NCBI GenBank assembly: GCA_000156295.1
Contig: DS999227.1
Span: 158,361 to 222,360, forward strand
Reading direction: 5' to 3'
Source: a marine gamma proteobacterium HTCC2148
GTDB lineage: Bacteria; Pseudomonadota; Gammaproteobacteria; Pseudomonadales; Halieaceae
DNA length: 64,000 nucleotides
In this document: piece after piece, positions 16,926 to 26,836 of the stretch
Numbering within the stretch: the first letter of the stretch is position 1
How the letters are laid out: every line of letters starts with the position of its first letter
The notes under the pieces: generated by a model
Database searches by the model: none
What the model was told of the DNA's origin: nothing
What the model saw: the letters and a program-made list of their open reading frames with translations, nothing else
Made by a program: the position numbers and the translations under genes

Positions 16926-18979
16926 AATTCAGCCTGCGGCGCCAGTTGATTCTGGTCTCCCTGCTGCTGCTTTCGTTGCCCTGGGCAGGATGTCAATTCA
17001 TCCGTGAAATGGAGGGAGCCCTTCGCCAGGGCCAGGAACAGGGTCTGCAGGCCACAGCGGAGGCAGTCGCCGCCGTGGTGGGCGCCGAGCAAAAAACTCT
17101 CTATCCGGACCCTGCTCGCATCACATCGCCCGCCGATACTCGGCCACCTGTGTATGCACTGCCATCGGCGCAGTACGTCCCTCTGGATGGCTATGCCGAA
17201 GGCTGGGAAGATGTGCCAAAAACCAGCCTGAGTAACCCTGACCTGAGCATGCCGCTGGCCCTGAGCTATCGAGCGGTGACGCGCGGCTCTAATCTATATT
17301 TGTTAATACAGGTGAAAGACCCAGAGGTGATCTACCACAACCCCGGGCTCTCCCGTGAGCCCAACGGAGACCGCCTGATTCTGAGAACCTGGCAGGACGG
17401 GAAACGACAAGAATATGTCATCGCTACAGCTGCGCCGGGAAACCTGCGAGCCCGTGCGGCTAACCGCAGGTGGCGCGGCAATGATCCTGGACGCATACAG
17501 GGCTATTGGCAGGATGCGGTGGGCGGTTACACCCTTGAGTTGGAAATACCGTTGGCTTACACCGGGGAACGGCTCGGCTTCTATATCGTCAATAAAAGCG
17601 GCAAAGAAAACGCTCCCTTCGAAACTCTTGGCAACATCTCAGCGCTGGAGACCAGTGCTCCCCCCTGGCTAATTTATACGTCCGCGGCGCTGCTCGATTC
17701 CCTGGCGCCATTTTCTCATGCAACTCGTGAAATCCAGGTGACTGACAACAGACGTTGGCGGGTCGGTGAATTAAAGCCAATCGCTGCGGGTTCCGCGAAC
17801 TCAGACACCTTTTGGTTACTTCGATGGGTTTATCGCAGCATTTTGGCTGAGAATGACCTACCCTCCGTCCCGGTCGCTGGTAACCCAGGTAAACTCGCTA
17901 AACAAAGCGTAGCTAGCGCATTAGCCGGTGTGCACAGCAGTTCACGCTATCGGGCTGCTGCCAGTCAAACTCGCACTCTATTGGCGGCTGCCTCGCCCAT
18001 ATTTCACGGTGAAAGGGTCATAGGTAGCGTGATAGTAAGCCAGAGTGGAGAGCAGTACCTGTCGCTCACCGACCAGGCATTCAGCCGTTTGCTCGGTTAT
18101 AGCCTGCTCGCTATTGGCATCGGTGCAATGGGCCTGCTCGCTTATGCCACCCTGCTATCAATCCGAATCAGACGTCTCAGTGATGCAGCCAGTAAGGTCA
18201 TCGATACCGAAGGGGCTATCGCAGGTGAATTCCCGCGCAGTCGGGCGCAGGATGAAATAGGAGAGTTGTCGCGTCACTATGCCGACCTGCTGGAAAAACT
18301 GCGGGAATACAACGAGTACCTGCGAACCTTGAGCCGCAAACTATCGCATGAGCTCAGAACCCCGATTGCGATAATCCAGAGTTCGCTGGAAAACCTGGAG
18401 CAGGGCAATACAGAAAAAACCGACATTTATCTCGAGCGGGCAAGAGGCGGCCTCAGTCGACTTAACCGTATGCTCAACGCAATGAGCGAAGCATCCAGGC
18501 TGGAGGAAAGTATTCGTAACAACCAGACCGTTGCTTTCGACCTGGTCACACTATTGCGAGAGATGTGCGCCGCCTATAGCGATTTATACAGCACTAACGC
18601 CGTCACATTGAATACCAGCCAAGAGCAAGCACTTGCATGGGCGGCGCCGGAGTTACTTGCCCAGGCACTGGACAAACTTGTGGAAAATGCGGTGTCGTTT
18701 AGCAGCGACGGCTCGCACATCGAACTGCAGTTGGAAGCTATCGATGGTGATTGGGCGGTCGCGGTCTGTAACCAAGGACCGAGAATACCTGCGAACCTCA
18801 AGAGCAAGCTGTTTGAACCTATGGTGTCGGTGCGCCAAAACAGTGACGAAACTGTGCACCTTGGATTGGGACTGCACGTGGTGCGACTGATTAGTGACTA
18901 CCACAAGGGCAAGGTATACGCCGAAAATATGAATGATCCCAATGGGGTAAAAGTGACTATGACTCTGCCCGCCGCATAA
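16913..18979 (+). CDS. pdsS: Dedicated sortase system histidine kinase (PdsS type)
   Basis: A 688-aa sensor kinase. An N-terminal membrane segment (about 10-25) is followed by a large periplasmic sensor region (about 30-395) that includes a carbohydrate-binding/DOMON-like stretch (VPKTSLSNPDLSMPLALSYR, NLYLLIQVKD). Then come a second membrane segment (about 395-420), HAMP, the phospho-acceptor box LSHELRTPIAI with His479, and an ATPase domain (LDKLVENAVSF, GLGLHVVRLI). The size and sensor match the kinase that accompanies PdsR. It is translationally coupled to pdsR by a 13-bp overlap. The signal is unknown. Confidence 0.9.
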   Translation: MEGLKFSLRRQLILVSLLLLSLPWAGCQFIREMEGALRQGQEQGLQATAEAVAAVVGAEQKTLYPDPARITSPADTRPPVYALPSAQYVPLDGYAEGWEDVPKTSLSNPDLSMPLALSYRAVTRGSNLYLLIQVKDPEVIYHNPGLSREPNGDRLILRTWQDGKRQEYVIATAAPGNLRARAANRRWRGNDPGRIQGYWQDAVGGYTLELEIPLAYTGERLGFYIVNKSGKENAPFETLGNISALETSAPPWLIYTSAALLDSLAPFSHATREIQVTDNRRWRVGELKPIAAGSANSDTFWLLRWVYRSILAENDLPSVPVAGNPGKLAKQSVASALAGVHSSSRYRAAASQTRTLLAAASPIFHGERVIGSVIVSQSGEQYLSLTDQAFSRLLGYSLLAIGIGAMGLLAYATLLSIRIRRLSDAASKVIDTEGAIAGEFPRSRAQDEIGELSRHYADLLEKLREYNEYLRTLSRKLSHELRTPIAIIQSSLENLEQGNTEKTDIYLERARGGLSRLNRMLNAMSEASRLEESIRNNQTVAFDLVTLLREMCAAYSDLYSTNAVTLNTSQEQALAWAAPELLAQALDKLVENAVSFSSDGSHIELQLEAIDGDWAVAVCNQGPRIPANLKSKLFEPMVSVRQNSDETVHLGLGLHVVRLISDYHKGKVYAENMNDPNGVKVTMTLPAA

Positions 18980-19101
18980 AGCTCAGCAAAAAAAGGCCTC
19001 AGCAGAAAGGCGCACACGGCCACCACACTGTCGCTCTCGGCCATGTGTGGTTCAGTGATCTCCCCTTAACATGCTCTCATTGACAAACGAGGAGACCCAT
19101 A

Positions 19102-19332
19102 ATGACCGCATTTCCAGCAGGAAGAGATCACTCACACCAATCGCACCAGGAGTTGCCACTTAAACCGGTGAAAAACAGAGCGATGCGCACGGCAACGAGC
19201 CCTGTGGAATCGGTTCTGTCAAACCTTGCAAGCTGGTTAGGACCAGACGGCGAAGAAGAGTCGATTGAACTGACGGCTACCCCCGCAGCCAGAGCCTATT
19301 TCGAACAGGTAATGTCGAGAGACGAGGCCTAG
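19102..19332 (+). CDS. Unrecognised 76-aa protein
   Basis: I do not recognise this protein. It is 76 aa, begins with a His/Ser/Gln-rich stretch, has a basic centre (KPVKNRAMRT) and an acidic C-terminus (DGEEESIELTATPAARAYFEQVMSRDEA). There is no signal peptide or membrane segment. The GAGGAGA before the ATG is a strong ribosome-binding site, the main reason to keep it. It lies 122 bp after pdsS and converges on uvrB with 3 bp between the stop codons. Confidence 0.5.
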   Translation: MTAFPAGRDHSHQSHQELPLKPVKNRAMRTATSPVESVLSNLASWLGPDGEEESIELTATPAARAYFEQVMSRDEA

Positions 19333-19335
19333 GTA

Positions 19336-21351
19336 CTACTCCGCCAAAAACGCGACTTGCTTGAACTCGGTCAGCTGATCCCGCAGAGCGGCCGCCTCCT
19401 CGAACTCCAGGTTTTTGGCGTGCTCTTGCATTTGAGACTCCAACTGCTTCAGCTTTCGAGACAAAGCCGCTGGCGACAGCCTGGCCACCTCGGCACCAAA
19501 GGCCAACTTGGGCTCCGCCACTTTTTTGCCCTTGCCCTTGGTTGGCATCCGCCGAGCGCCTTCCATAATATCCTTGACCGACTTTTCCACCCCCCTGGGC
19601 GTTATGCCGTGTTCCTCGTTGTGTTCCAACTGCTTTTCCCTGCGCCGCGCAGTCTCTGCTATCGCTCGCTCCATTGAACCCGTCATGCGGTCTGCATAAA
19701 GAATAGCCCGACCATTGAGATTTCTGGCTGCCCGTCCAATGGTCTGGATTAATGAACGCTCAGAGCGCAAAAAACCCTCTTTGTCTGCATCAAGAATGGT
19801 CACCAGCGACACCTCCGGCATATCCAGTCCTTCCCTCAGCAAGTTAATACCCACCAGCACATCAAACTCACCCAACCGCAGGTCACGGATGATTTCTACG
19901 CGCTCGACCGTATCGATATCAGAGTGCAGGTAGCGCACGCGAACGCCGTGATCTGCCAGATACTCCGTTAAATCCTCGGACATGCGCTTGGTGAGAGTGG
20001 TCACCAATACCCTCTCGCCCCGATCCACGGTGAGTTTGATTTCTCCCAATAAGTCGTCAACCTGCGAGGTTGCAGGACGAATTTCAATTTCAGGATCAAT
20101 GAGGCCCGTGGGCCTGACAACTTGCTCTACCACCCTCCCGGCGTGGTCTGCTTCGTAAGCACCGGGGGTAGCTGACACAAAAATCGCCTGTGGCACCAGC
20201 TGCTCCCACTCCTGGAAACGCAAGGGCCGGTTATCCAGTGCGGATGGCAGTCTGAATCCATATTCCACCAGCGTCTCCTTGCGTGAGCGGTCACCTTTGT
20301 ACATGGCACCGATCTGAGGAATAGTCGCATGAGACTCGTCAATAATAACCAATGCATTATCGGGCAAATACTCGAACAGGGTCGGCGGCGGCTCCCCTGC
20401 CTTTCGACCTGACAGGTAACGAGAATAATTTTCCACCCCTTGGCAATAACCCAGCTCGCGAATCATTTCCATGTCGTACTTCGTACGCTGACCTAACCGC
20501 TGGGCCTCTACCAGCTTCTGGTTGTCCTTAAGTTGATCGAGTCGGACTGCCAACTCGGCCTCGATTTGTTCCACAGCCTGAAGCATGGTGTCGCGAGGGG
20601 TAACATAATGGCTCTTCGGGAAAATCGTGATGCGCGGCACTTTACTCTCTACCGCTCCGGTAAGGGGATCAAAGGTGTAGATATTTTCAATTTCTTTATC
20701 GAACAATTCGATGCGCACCGCCTCCCGCTCAGAATCCGCGGGAAAAATATCGATAACGTCGCCACGCACGCGGTAGTTTGCACGCCCAAAGTCAACATCG
20801 TTACGGGTGTACTGCAGGTCAGCGAGATGACGTAAAACCTCGCGCTGATCAATAATTTCACCCCGCGACAAATGCATACGCATCTTGTAATAAGAGGCAG
20901 GGTCACCCAATCCGTATATCGCTGATACGGTAGCAACCACCAGACAGTCCTCGCGTTCCATCAGCGCCTTGGTCGCCGACAGCCGCATCTGTTCAATGTG
21001 CTCGTTGACTGAGGCATCCTTCTCGATAAAGGTATCGGAAGAGGGCACATAAGCCTCAGGCTGGTAATAATCGTAGTAGGAGACGAAGTACTCTACCGCG
21101 TTATTAGGAAAGAACTCCTTGAACTCGCCGTAGAGTTGGGCAGCAAGCGTTTTATTATGGGCCATGATAATCGTTGGCCGCTGCATTTGTTCAACCACGT
21201 GAGCCATAGTGAACGTCTTGCCTGAACCCGTCACCCCCAACAGGGTCTGGGACGCCAGACCCGCTTGTATACCTTCTACCAGCTGGCGAATGGCCTCGGG
21301 CTGGTCCCCTGCTGGCTGGAAACTGGACTCAACTTTGAATGGGCGTGACAC
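19336..21351 (-). CDS. uvrB: UvrABC excision repair protein UvrB
   Basis: A 671-aa helicase-like damage verifier of nucleotide excision repair. Walker A is [14 protein letters not shown]; the beta-hairpin [21 protein letters not shown], motifs such as [14 protein letters not shown] and the helicase motif VI region QTIGRAARN follow. The C-terminal UVR domain ([24 protein letters not shown]) binds UvrC. Length is typical. The frame opens with GTG at 21351; no ATG is available upstream. No LexA box is visible in the 160 bp upstream. Confidence 0.98.
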   Translation of the reverse strand: MSRPFKVESSFQPAGDQPEAIRQLVEGIQAGLASQTLLGVTGSGKTFTMAHVVEQMQRPTIIMAHNKTLAAQLYGEFKEFFPNNAVEYFVSYYDYYQPEAYVPSSDTFIEKDASVNEHIEQMRLSATKALMEREDCLVVATVSAIYGLGDPASYYKMRMHLSRGEIIDQREVLRHLADLQYTRNDVDFGRANYRVRGDVIDIFPADSEREAVRIELFDKEIENIYTFDPLTGAVESKVPRITIFPKSHYVTPRDTMLQAVEQIEAELAVRLDQLKDNQKLVEAQRLGQRTKYDMEMIRELGYCQGVENYSRYLSGRKAGEPPPTLFEYLPDNALVIIDESHATIPQIGAMYKGDRSRKETLVEYGFRLPSALDNRPLRFQEWEQLVPQAIFVSATPGAYEADHAGRVVEQVVRPTGLIDPEIEIRPATSQVDDLLGEIKLTVDRGERVLVTTLTKRMSEDLTEYLADHGVRVRYLHSDIDTVERVEIIRDLRLGEFDVLVGINLLREGLDMPEVSLVTILDADKEGFLRSERSLIQTIGRAARNLNGRAILYADRMTGSMERAIAETARRREKQLEHNEEHGITPRGVEKSVKDIMEGARRMPTKGKGKKVAEPKLAFGAEVARLSPAALSRKLKQLESQMQEHAKNLEFEEAAALRDQLTEFKQVAFLAE

Positions 21352-21510
21352 GGCGTCGACCTAAATGAAAAATAGCCGTTTATTATCATCCACATAGCGA
21401 TCAATTGCAGCCTCAATCGAGGCCCTGTCCAGATTGCAAAATAATCCCCAAATTGCTGTTGACCCAAACCCCGGTGATCATTAATATACGCGGCCTCTGA
21501 AGAGAGCATT

Positions 21511-21586
21511 TCCGCCTTAGCTCAGTTGGTAGAGCAAATGACTGTTAATCATTGGGTCGCTGGTTCGAGCCCAGCAGGCGGAGCCA
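21511..21586 (+). tRNA. tRNA-Asn (GTT anticodon)
   Basis: A 76-nt gene with encoded CCA. The acceptor stem TCCGCCT pairs with AGGCGGA, the D-arm is GCTCAGTTGGTAGAGC, the anticodon loop is CTGTTAA with GTT, and the T-arm contains GGTTCGAGCC. It is followed at once by a strong terminator. Confidence 0.97.
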
Positions 21587-21597
21587 TACAAATGAGA

Positions 21598-21627
21598 GGG
21601 TCGCACATCATGCGGCCCTTTTTTTTT
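21598..21627 (+). terminator. Terminator after tRNA-Asn
   Basis: An 8-bp stem GGGTCGCA / TGCGGCCC (one G-U), loop CATCA, then nine T. It lies 11 bp past the tRNA CCA end. Confidence 0.9.
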
Positions 21628-21723
21628 GGGATAAAGCAAACTCTTCGCTTCCCTGCTTCCTTTCAAGTCCTGCCCTGATAAACTCACTTGGGTAATCCGT
21701 CGTTGCTTCGAGGATTGGCAGTT

Positions 21724-22842
21724 ATGCCATTAGCTAGAACATACTTTTTTGCGGTCCTCGCTCTGATCACTGTTTCTCCGAGTCTAGCCCAGGCCCAATC
21801 TTCCTACGATAACCTCTGGGATCAATTCACACTCTATGATGGCTCCGAGGGTGCGGGCTTAGTCAAGAACTTTGCCCTGTCAGGAAGGCTGCAGGCAGAC
21901 GCCATATTCGCTGATGCAGATGAAGGCGAATTCGACGACTTACTATGGCGACGGTTTCGGTTTGGCTTTAAATCCAAGCTCGCCAATGATTGGGTCGTAC
22001 AATTGGAAGGAGATTTCGATCTCCAAGAATCCGTTGGGGATTGGTATAGCAGGCTGACCGATGCCTATGTCGGCTGGAACCCGGGGAAAGAGCTGGATCT
22101 TCGTTTTTTCAAGCATTCTGCTGGTTTCACTCTGGACGGCGCCACCTCATCCAAAAAACTACTGACAACAGAACGCAATAATTTGACCAATAACCTCTGG
22201 TTTACTGCTGAGTATTTCTCAGGTGTCAGTGCCAAAGGTGAGTTAGAGAACGGTCTTACATACCAGGCTGGCGTTTTTTCTGGTGACCCTGACGACGAGG
22301 TCGGTTTTCAAGACGGTAGTTACTTTACCCTCACTTCTCTGGGCTGGAATTTCTCACCAATGCTGGAACTGAAAACGGCAAAGGTGCGCTTCGATTACGT
22401 TTATCAGGATCAAGACCCACTCAATAACACCCGCAATTTTTCCACTGTGACCAACCTGGTCAGTCAGTGGGAGAATGGCCACTGGGGGCTGTGGACAGAC
22501 CTATCTGCCGGTAACGGTTGGGGAGAGCAGAGTGACATCTGGGGGCTGGTGCTCATGCCGTTTTACAGCAGTTCTGAAAAACTCCAATGGGTTGCACGCT
22601 ATACCTACCTGGATAGTAAAAACGCCAACGGACTGCGACTGGGCCGCTATGAGCGGGAGATTGTCGGCGATAAAGGTGACCAATACAGCGAATTTTACCT
22701 GGGAGCCAACTACTTTTTCTACGGGCAAAAATTGAAGTGGCAGAACGGCCTCCAGTACGGGAAGATGAAGGACACTGTCGGGGATGGCGGTCGGTACGAA
22801 GGCTGGGCTTTTACTTCAGGCATTCGTATCTACTGGTATTAA
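21724..22842 (+). CDS. OprP/OprO-like outer-membrane porin
   Basis: A 372-aa beta-barrel of the phosphate-selective porin O/P family. The signal peptide is MPLARTYFFAVLALITV..AQAQ, so ATG at 21724 was chosen (GAGG about 10 bases upstream) over an upstream in-frame start at 21688. Alternating strands follow, for example DDLLWRRFRFGFKSKL and DWVVQLEGDFD, ending in an aromatic residue (RIYWY), the usual signal for barrel insertion. Some members take up phosphate or pyrophosphate; the substrate here is not determined. No pho box or phosphate gene is seen beside it. Confidence 0.85.
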   Translation: MPLARTYFFAVLALITVSPSLAQAQSSYDNLWDQFTLYDGSEGAGLVKNFALSGRLQADAIFADADEGEFDDLLWRRFRFGFKSKLANDWVVQLEGDFDLQESVGDWYSRLTDAYVGWNPGKELDLRFFKHSAGFTLDGATSSKKLLTTERNNLTNNLWFTAEYFSGVSAKGELENGLTYQAGVFSGDPDDEVGFQDGSYFTLTSLGWNFSPMLELKTAKVRFDYVYQDQDPLNNTRNFSTVTNLVSQWENGHWGLWTDLSAGNGWGEQSDIWGLVLMPFYSSSEKLQWVARYTYLDSKNANGLRLGRYEREIVGDKGDQYSEFYLGANYFFYGQKLKWQNGLQYGKMKDTVGDGGRYEGWAFTSGIRIYWY

Positions 22843-22894
22843 CGGGCAAGTTACACAGAGCCTATTTTGGCGAACATCAGTAACGGAATAAAAC

Positions 22895-25117
22895 ATGAAG
22901 CCTGGCAGCAGCCCTAACAATTTCGCCCTGATTCAGGAGGAAGCCGGCATTCATGTCGGCATTTCCGCTACCCTCGCGCTGGCGGGACGGCATGCCGCCC
23001 GGGTACTGCAAGAGCAGTTTGACGACTGGCGTGATCGTGGTCGTTACCGGGCTTGGGGGCACTATAAACGCAGTTACTTCGCCATTGCTGTAGGCGGTGG
23101 CAATACGATTAAATCCCAATATCATGCCTGGCTTAATTACCACCATAACAGTATCGATTGGTTGAGGTTTGTCCGCTTCTACTTTCTGGAAGAAACCACC
23201 GGAGAACCCGGCTGGGAGAGCGCAGAACAGTCACTTATTATGAATTTTATCGTCCCGCTCGCCGAAAAACTGCGCAAGCAGCGGGGAACTAAAGTCCTGG
23301 CCCGCAGCCTCGAACTGTCCGCTGATTCAGATCTGGACGATATTATTGATGCCATGATTACCACGTTGGTACACCCAATCAACCTGGCACCGGCCAAGCA
23401 AGCCCTAGACAGCGGGAAGTCGCGACGCGCGATACAGCTGGCAAAGCAGGAATCCTTGCGCTACCAGCAAGACATCCAGAGCAAGCTGGGCGTATCTATG
23501 GCCTTCCACTGTATTGTCAGTGGCATAGGAAAAGACGGGACGATTGGCGCACTCGCGCCCCATATGCCAGAGCTGGCCGACCGAGAATCCGGCACATTGC
23601 TGTTAAAGCGGGACGGCGGGGCTCTCAGAGTGGCTCTTAATCGGGGAGTTCTGATCAACGCTGAGCGCATATCACTCATTGTCTCCGGCTCTCTTAAATT
23701 AAAAGCCCTTGGCCGTTTTGAAATGGAAGAGTCGGCCGACTTCGAACAAACTGTCATGGAAACACCCCTGCGCCTGCTTCGTGAAAGTCCGGACGTTGCA
23801 GAGAAGGTGTACATTTTCGCCGACGAGCAGTCGCTTCACTTTGATGAAACGATTTTCGAGTTCAGTGAACGGGGCCAGATCGTTCAAAACAAAGCAGAGA
23901 CCCGCGCTGGAGATGAAGAAAACGGTGTACACATCTTGCTTATGCATGGATTTATGGGGCTCTTCAGCTTCGCCAACCTGCTCATTCGTTTGCCCAGCTC
24001 CTGGACAGTCTCTGCCCTGCATAGGGGCAGTCGCGCCAAGTTCATGGACAGCGATGAAATTTTTCCACACTACGCACGCGCGCTGCGCAAGGCTATCCTC
24101 AGTAACTGGCGCAAGGGCAGAGCTGTGCCCATTGCCGGGCACTCCATAGCCGGGGTGATTTCTGACCACCTACTGCTCTCTGTATTAAGTGATTATGACG
24201 CAGATATTCCAGCCTACGAAAAACTCAAGGCCGAAGATCGCCAGCTGATCGACGCTCTGCGAGCCAGCGGCATTATCCACCTTGCCACCTGGTCTCCTTG
24301 CGATGGACCGAACACTGGTGAGAACGTGAGGTCACTGGTATCGCATGTCCTGCATGATACCGCGTTGGATTATTCGGGGTTTGAGCGCATTTATAAACTG
24401 GATGAGAATGGGAAACTAGGACCGGCTCATCCCAGTGATCTCGCCGAGAGTGCGTCAACTCTCACCGGGCTGGACCGCTTTCTGAAGCGCAGGATATCCC
24501 GCCCGTTCATCAATGGCATGACCGTTGGTTTGCGAAAAATGTTAGAACAAAGACCTGTACAGCAGCGCATGCTCAATGCGGACATGCCCTATGTATTGCG
24601 CCTTGTTGGGGGTCGATTGCTAAAAACCGCCTCACTTTACGGGTTGGCGAAAGAGATAAATGCCGGCTTGCATAGCCCAGTGGAGTATCAAAGACGCCAC
24701 CTGAAAGCCCTGGATATTCTGCTAGCCTATGACATCCCATTTCTCAGCATTATTCACCAGGATGATTTTCTAGTGTCGGCTGGCAGACACGCTGAAGAGC
24801 ATGAGTATCTTGTTGCCCAGCGCCTTAAAAGAGAAGGCGTCAACAGTGAAGAAGCGCTTGAAATTCCAGCCAGGCTCGTGATTTTACAAAGAGCGCAGGA
24901 TGAACTGCCACTGGATCCCCTCAACCCGCACCTGCTGGTGATGTCCACTAACAGGGAAGGCAATAAAATGGCGCGGCAAATCACTGCCGCCATGACCGAG
25001 TTCGTCAACGAAAACGTCGCCAGGGCGATACATAAGAAAAACCTGAGGCCCTTGCCGAGCATCACCCGCTGGCAGCGCAAGAAAAAACTACCGAGGGCAA
25101 AAACCCAAGTAGCCTGA
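22895..25117 (+). CDS. Fusion: 6PGL/NagB-like domain plus alpha/beta hydrolase
   Basis: A 740-aa two-domain protein. Residues about 20-290 resemble the glucosamine-6-phosphate deaminase/6-phosphogluconolactonase fold: AIAVGGGNT (64-71, phosphate-loop position), FYFLEETTG (95-103), GIGKDGTIGALAPH (210-223) and GVLINAERISLIVSGS (251-266). Residues about 340-740 are an alpha/beta hydrolase with the oxyanion-type HGFMG (351-355) and a nucleophile elbow GHSIAG (Ser427); a late Asp/His region (HQDDFLVSAGRH) could complete the triad. No signal peptide. It lies between a porin and an iron alcohol dehydrogenase on the same strand. The combination is unfamiliar to me; substrate unknown. A lipid or polyester substrate is only a guess. 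Confidence 0.7.
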   Translation: MKPGSSPNNFALIQEEAGIHVGISATLALAGRHAARVLQEQFDDWRDRGRYRAWGHYKRSYFAIAVGGGNTIKSQYHAWLNYHHNSIDWLRFVRFYFLEETTGEPGWESAEQSLIMNFIVPLAEKLRKQRGTKVLARSLELSADSDLDDIIDAMITTLVHPINLAPAKQALDSGKSRRAIQLAKQESLRYQQDIQSKLGVSMAFHCIVSGIGKDGTIGALAPHMPELADRESGTLLLKRDGGALRVALNRGVLINAERISLIVSGSLKLKALGRFEMEESADFEQTVMETPLRLLRESPDVAEKVYIFADEQSLHFDETIFEFSERGQIVQNKAETRAGDEENGVHILLMHGFMGLFSFANLLIRLPSSWTVSALHRGSRAKFMDSDEIFPHYARALRKAILSNWRKGRAVPIAGHSIAGVISDHLLLSVLSDYDADIPAYEKLKAEDRQLIDALRASGIIHLATWSPCDGPNTGENVRSLVSHVLHDTALDYSGFERIYKLDENGKLGPAHPSDLAESASTLTGLDRFLKRRISRPFINGMTVGLRKMLEQRPVQQRMLNADMPYVLRLVGGRLLKTASLYGLAKEINAGLHSPVEYQRRHLKALDILLAYDIPFLSIIHQDDFLVSAGRHAEEHEYLVAQRLKREGVNSEEALEIPARLVILQRAQDELPLDPLNPHLLVMSTNREGNKMARQITAAMTEFVNENVARAIHKKNLRPLPSITRWQRKKKLPRAKTQVA

Positions 25118-25170
25118 CCCTACTTTGCAGGAGTATCATAAGCCCCTTTTTTACCCTGGGAACAACACTT

Positions 25171-26373
25171 GTGAAAATCCTTTATTACAAAATTCGGGCC
25201 TTCGCTGTCACCTGGTTATTACGCCTCCTTCCACGAAATTCACCGTTAGTCTACAAGGGCCAGGGCTCGGCCATTGTGCTCACTGAACAGGTAGCAATAT
25301 TAGGCATTCGTAAAATCCTGATTGTCACCGACAGTTTTCTGGGAGGCTCGGGGATTCTAGACGGCATCAAGCAGCAGTTGGAGAAGGATGGTGTGGAATA
25401 TGCAATATTCGATGGTGTTCTGCCCGACCCAGCGTTTAATCAGGTACAAGCGGGAGAAGCGCTACTGCGAACCGAAGCCTGCGAAGCGGTAATCGCGGTC
25501 GGCGGGGGTTCAGTGCTGGATGCCGGCAAGCTCATCGCCCTGCTATACAGCAACCCTGGTGACCTCAAATCATTTGATGGCATTCAGAAGTCCAAAAATC
25601 CAGGACTTCCCTTGTTCGCCGTGCCAACCACGGCTGGAACAGGTTCCGAAATCACCCTCGCGTCCGTCATTACCGACCCGGAAACACACCGAAAAGTCCC
25701 TGTAGTGGACAGCAAACTGATTCCTGGCTACGTCGCGCTGGACGCGGAAATAATGAAGGGAATGCCTAAACCGATTACGGCGGCGACCGGAATGGACGCC
25801 CTCACCCACGCTGTTGAATCCTATCTGTCCACAGCGTCCACGTCTGCCACAGAAATCCAGGCCAAAGCTGCGGTTCGACTGACGTTCCTTTACCTGGCCA
25901 GGGCCTGGCACGATGGCGATGACATGGAAGCGCGAGACGCTATGGCTGTGGCTTCCTTCTACGCAGGCTCGGCTTTTGGCCGCACTTCGGTAGGTTATGT
26001 TCATGGAATCGCGCACCAGTTGGGTCGGATCTGCCAAACCCCGCACGGCAACGCCAACGCTATGGTACTGCCTGAGGTGTTATCAGCTTACGGAAACTGC
26101 GTCCATGAGAGACTCGCTGACCTGGCGGTGCTGGTAGGACTGGGCGAGAGCGGAGAAGCGCCCTCCTCCCTCGCGCAGAAGTTTATCAAAGCGATTATAG
26201 ACCTGCGGACGGAGATGGAGCTTCCATTAAAGCCTAATGGACTGCAAGCAAGTGATATTCCCAGTGTTGTTGAAGAAGCCCTGGCTGAAGCGGGAGACCT
26301 TTATCCGGTTCCCCGCTATATGACCGAAATAGAGGTGACAGCCATTGTGCGCGACTTGCTTCCCACGACTTGA
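25171..26373 (+). CDS. Iron-containing alcohol dehydrogenase
   Basis: A 400-aa group III NAD(P)-dependent dehydrogenase. The nucleotide-binding GGGSVLDAGK, the TTAGTGSE motif, and the metal-binding His residues in ALTHAVESYLS, GYVHGIAHQLG and PHGNANA are all intact. These enzymes oxidise or reduce primary alcohols and aldehydes; in a cell with a wax-ester synthase, fatty alcohol or aldehyde is possible but not shown. The start is GTG at 25171. It lies 53 bp after the fusion gene in the same direction and is probably co-expressed. Confidence 0.92.
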   Translation: MKILYYKIRAFAVTWLLRLLPRNSPLVYKGQGSAIVLTEQVAILGIRKILIVTDSFLGGSGILDGIKQQLEKDGVEYAIFDGVLPDPAFNQVQAGEALLRTEACEAVIAVGGGSVLDAGKLIALLYSNPGDLKSFDGIQKSKNPGLPLFAVPTTAGTGSEITLASVITDPETHRKVPVVDSKLIPGYVALDAEIMKGMPKPITAATGMDALTHAVESYLSTASTSATEIQAKAAVRLTFLYLARAWHDGDDMEARDAMAVASFYAGSAFGRTSVGYVHGIAHQLGRICQTPHGNANAMVLPEVLSAYGNCVHERLADLAVLVGLGESGEAPSSLAQKFIKAIIDLRTEMELPLKPNGLQASDIPSVVEEALAEAGDLYPVPRYMTEIEVTAIVRDLLPTT

Positions 26374-26418
26374 GTCATCTATCCTGACAACACTCGCTTT
26401 TTAGAACGGGACAATGTG

Positions 26419-26835
26419 ATGTCGAATGAATTTAATACGGTCAGTTTTATCGCAAGGTTCATCTTTGCCGCTGTGCTGGTGTTTGGAACTTATAACCCTA
26501 CTGATTATTCCTATCTGGGATGGGTATTTGCCGAAGGTACCGAATTCGGGCCTGTGCCTGCGCTGCTGGGAGTAGTGTTGGCAATAGGCTGGATTATTTT
26601 TCTGCGAGCCAGTTTTAATGCATTAGGGCCACTGGGCATCATTTTGGGAACTGCGCTGTTCTCCTGCGTGATTTGGCTACTGGTAGATCAAGGCTGGCTC
26701 AGTCTGGACGCAACTGGCGCTATCACCTGGCTTGCGTTAACACTGGTAGCTCTGCTGCTGGCAGTGGGCATGTCCTGGGCGCACATACGTCGTCGCCTCA
26801 GCGGGCAATACTCGGTGGACGATGTAGACGATTAA
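26419..26835 (+). CDS. Small integral membrane protein (DUF6524-like)
   Basis: A 138-aa protein with four hydrophobic helices: about 8-25, 45-62, 72-90 and 100-120, then an Arg-rich and acidic cytoplasmic end (IRRRLSGQYSVDDVDD). NEFNTVSFIARFIFAAVLVFGTYNPT near the start resembles the uncharacterised DUF6524 family. ATG at 26419 is preferred; a GTG precedes it. It ends 1 bp from the convergent polysaccharide gene. Function unknown. Confidence 0.7.
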   Translation: MSNEFNTVSFIARFIFAAVLVFGTYNPTDYSYLGWVFAEGTEFGPVPALLGVVLAIGWIIFLRASFNALGPLGIILGTALFSCVIWLLVDQGWLSLDATGAITWLALTLVALLLAVGMSWAHIRRRLSGQYSVDDVDD

Positions 26836-26836
26836 A

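Noticed and set aside
21352-21510. LexA box upstream of uvrB
   Set aside because: No CTG-N10-CAG-type palindrome of adequate quality was seen; only a small GCCTC/GAGGC hairpin is present.
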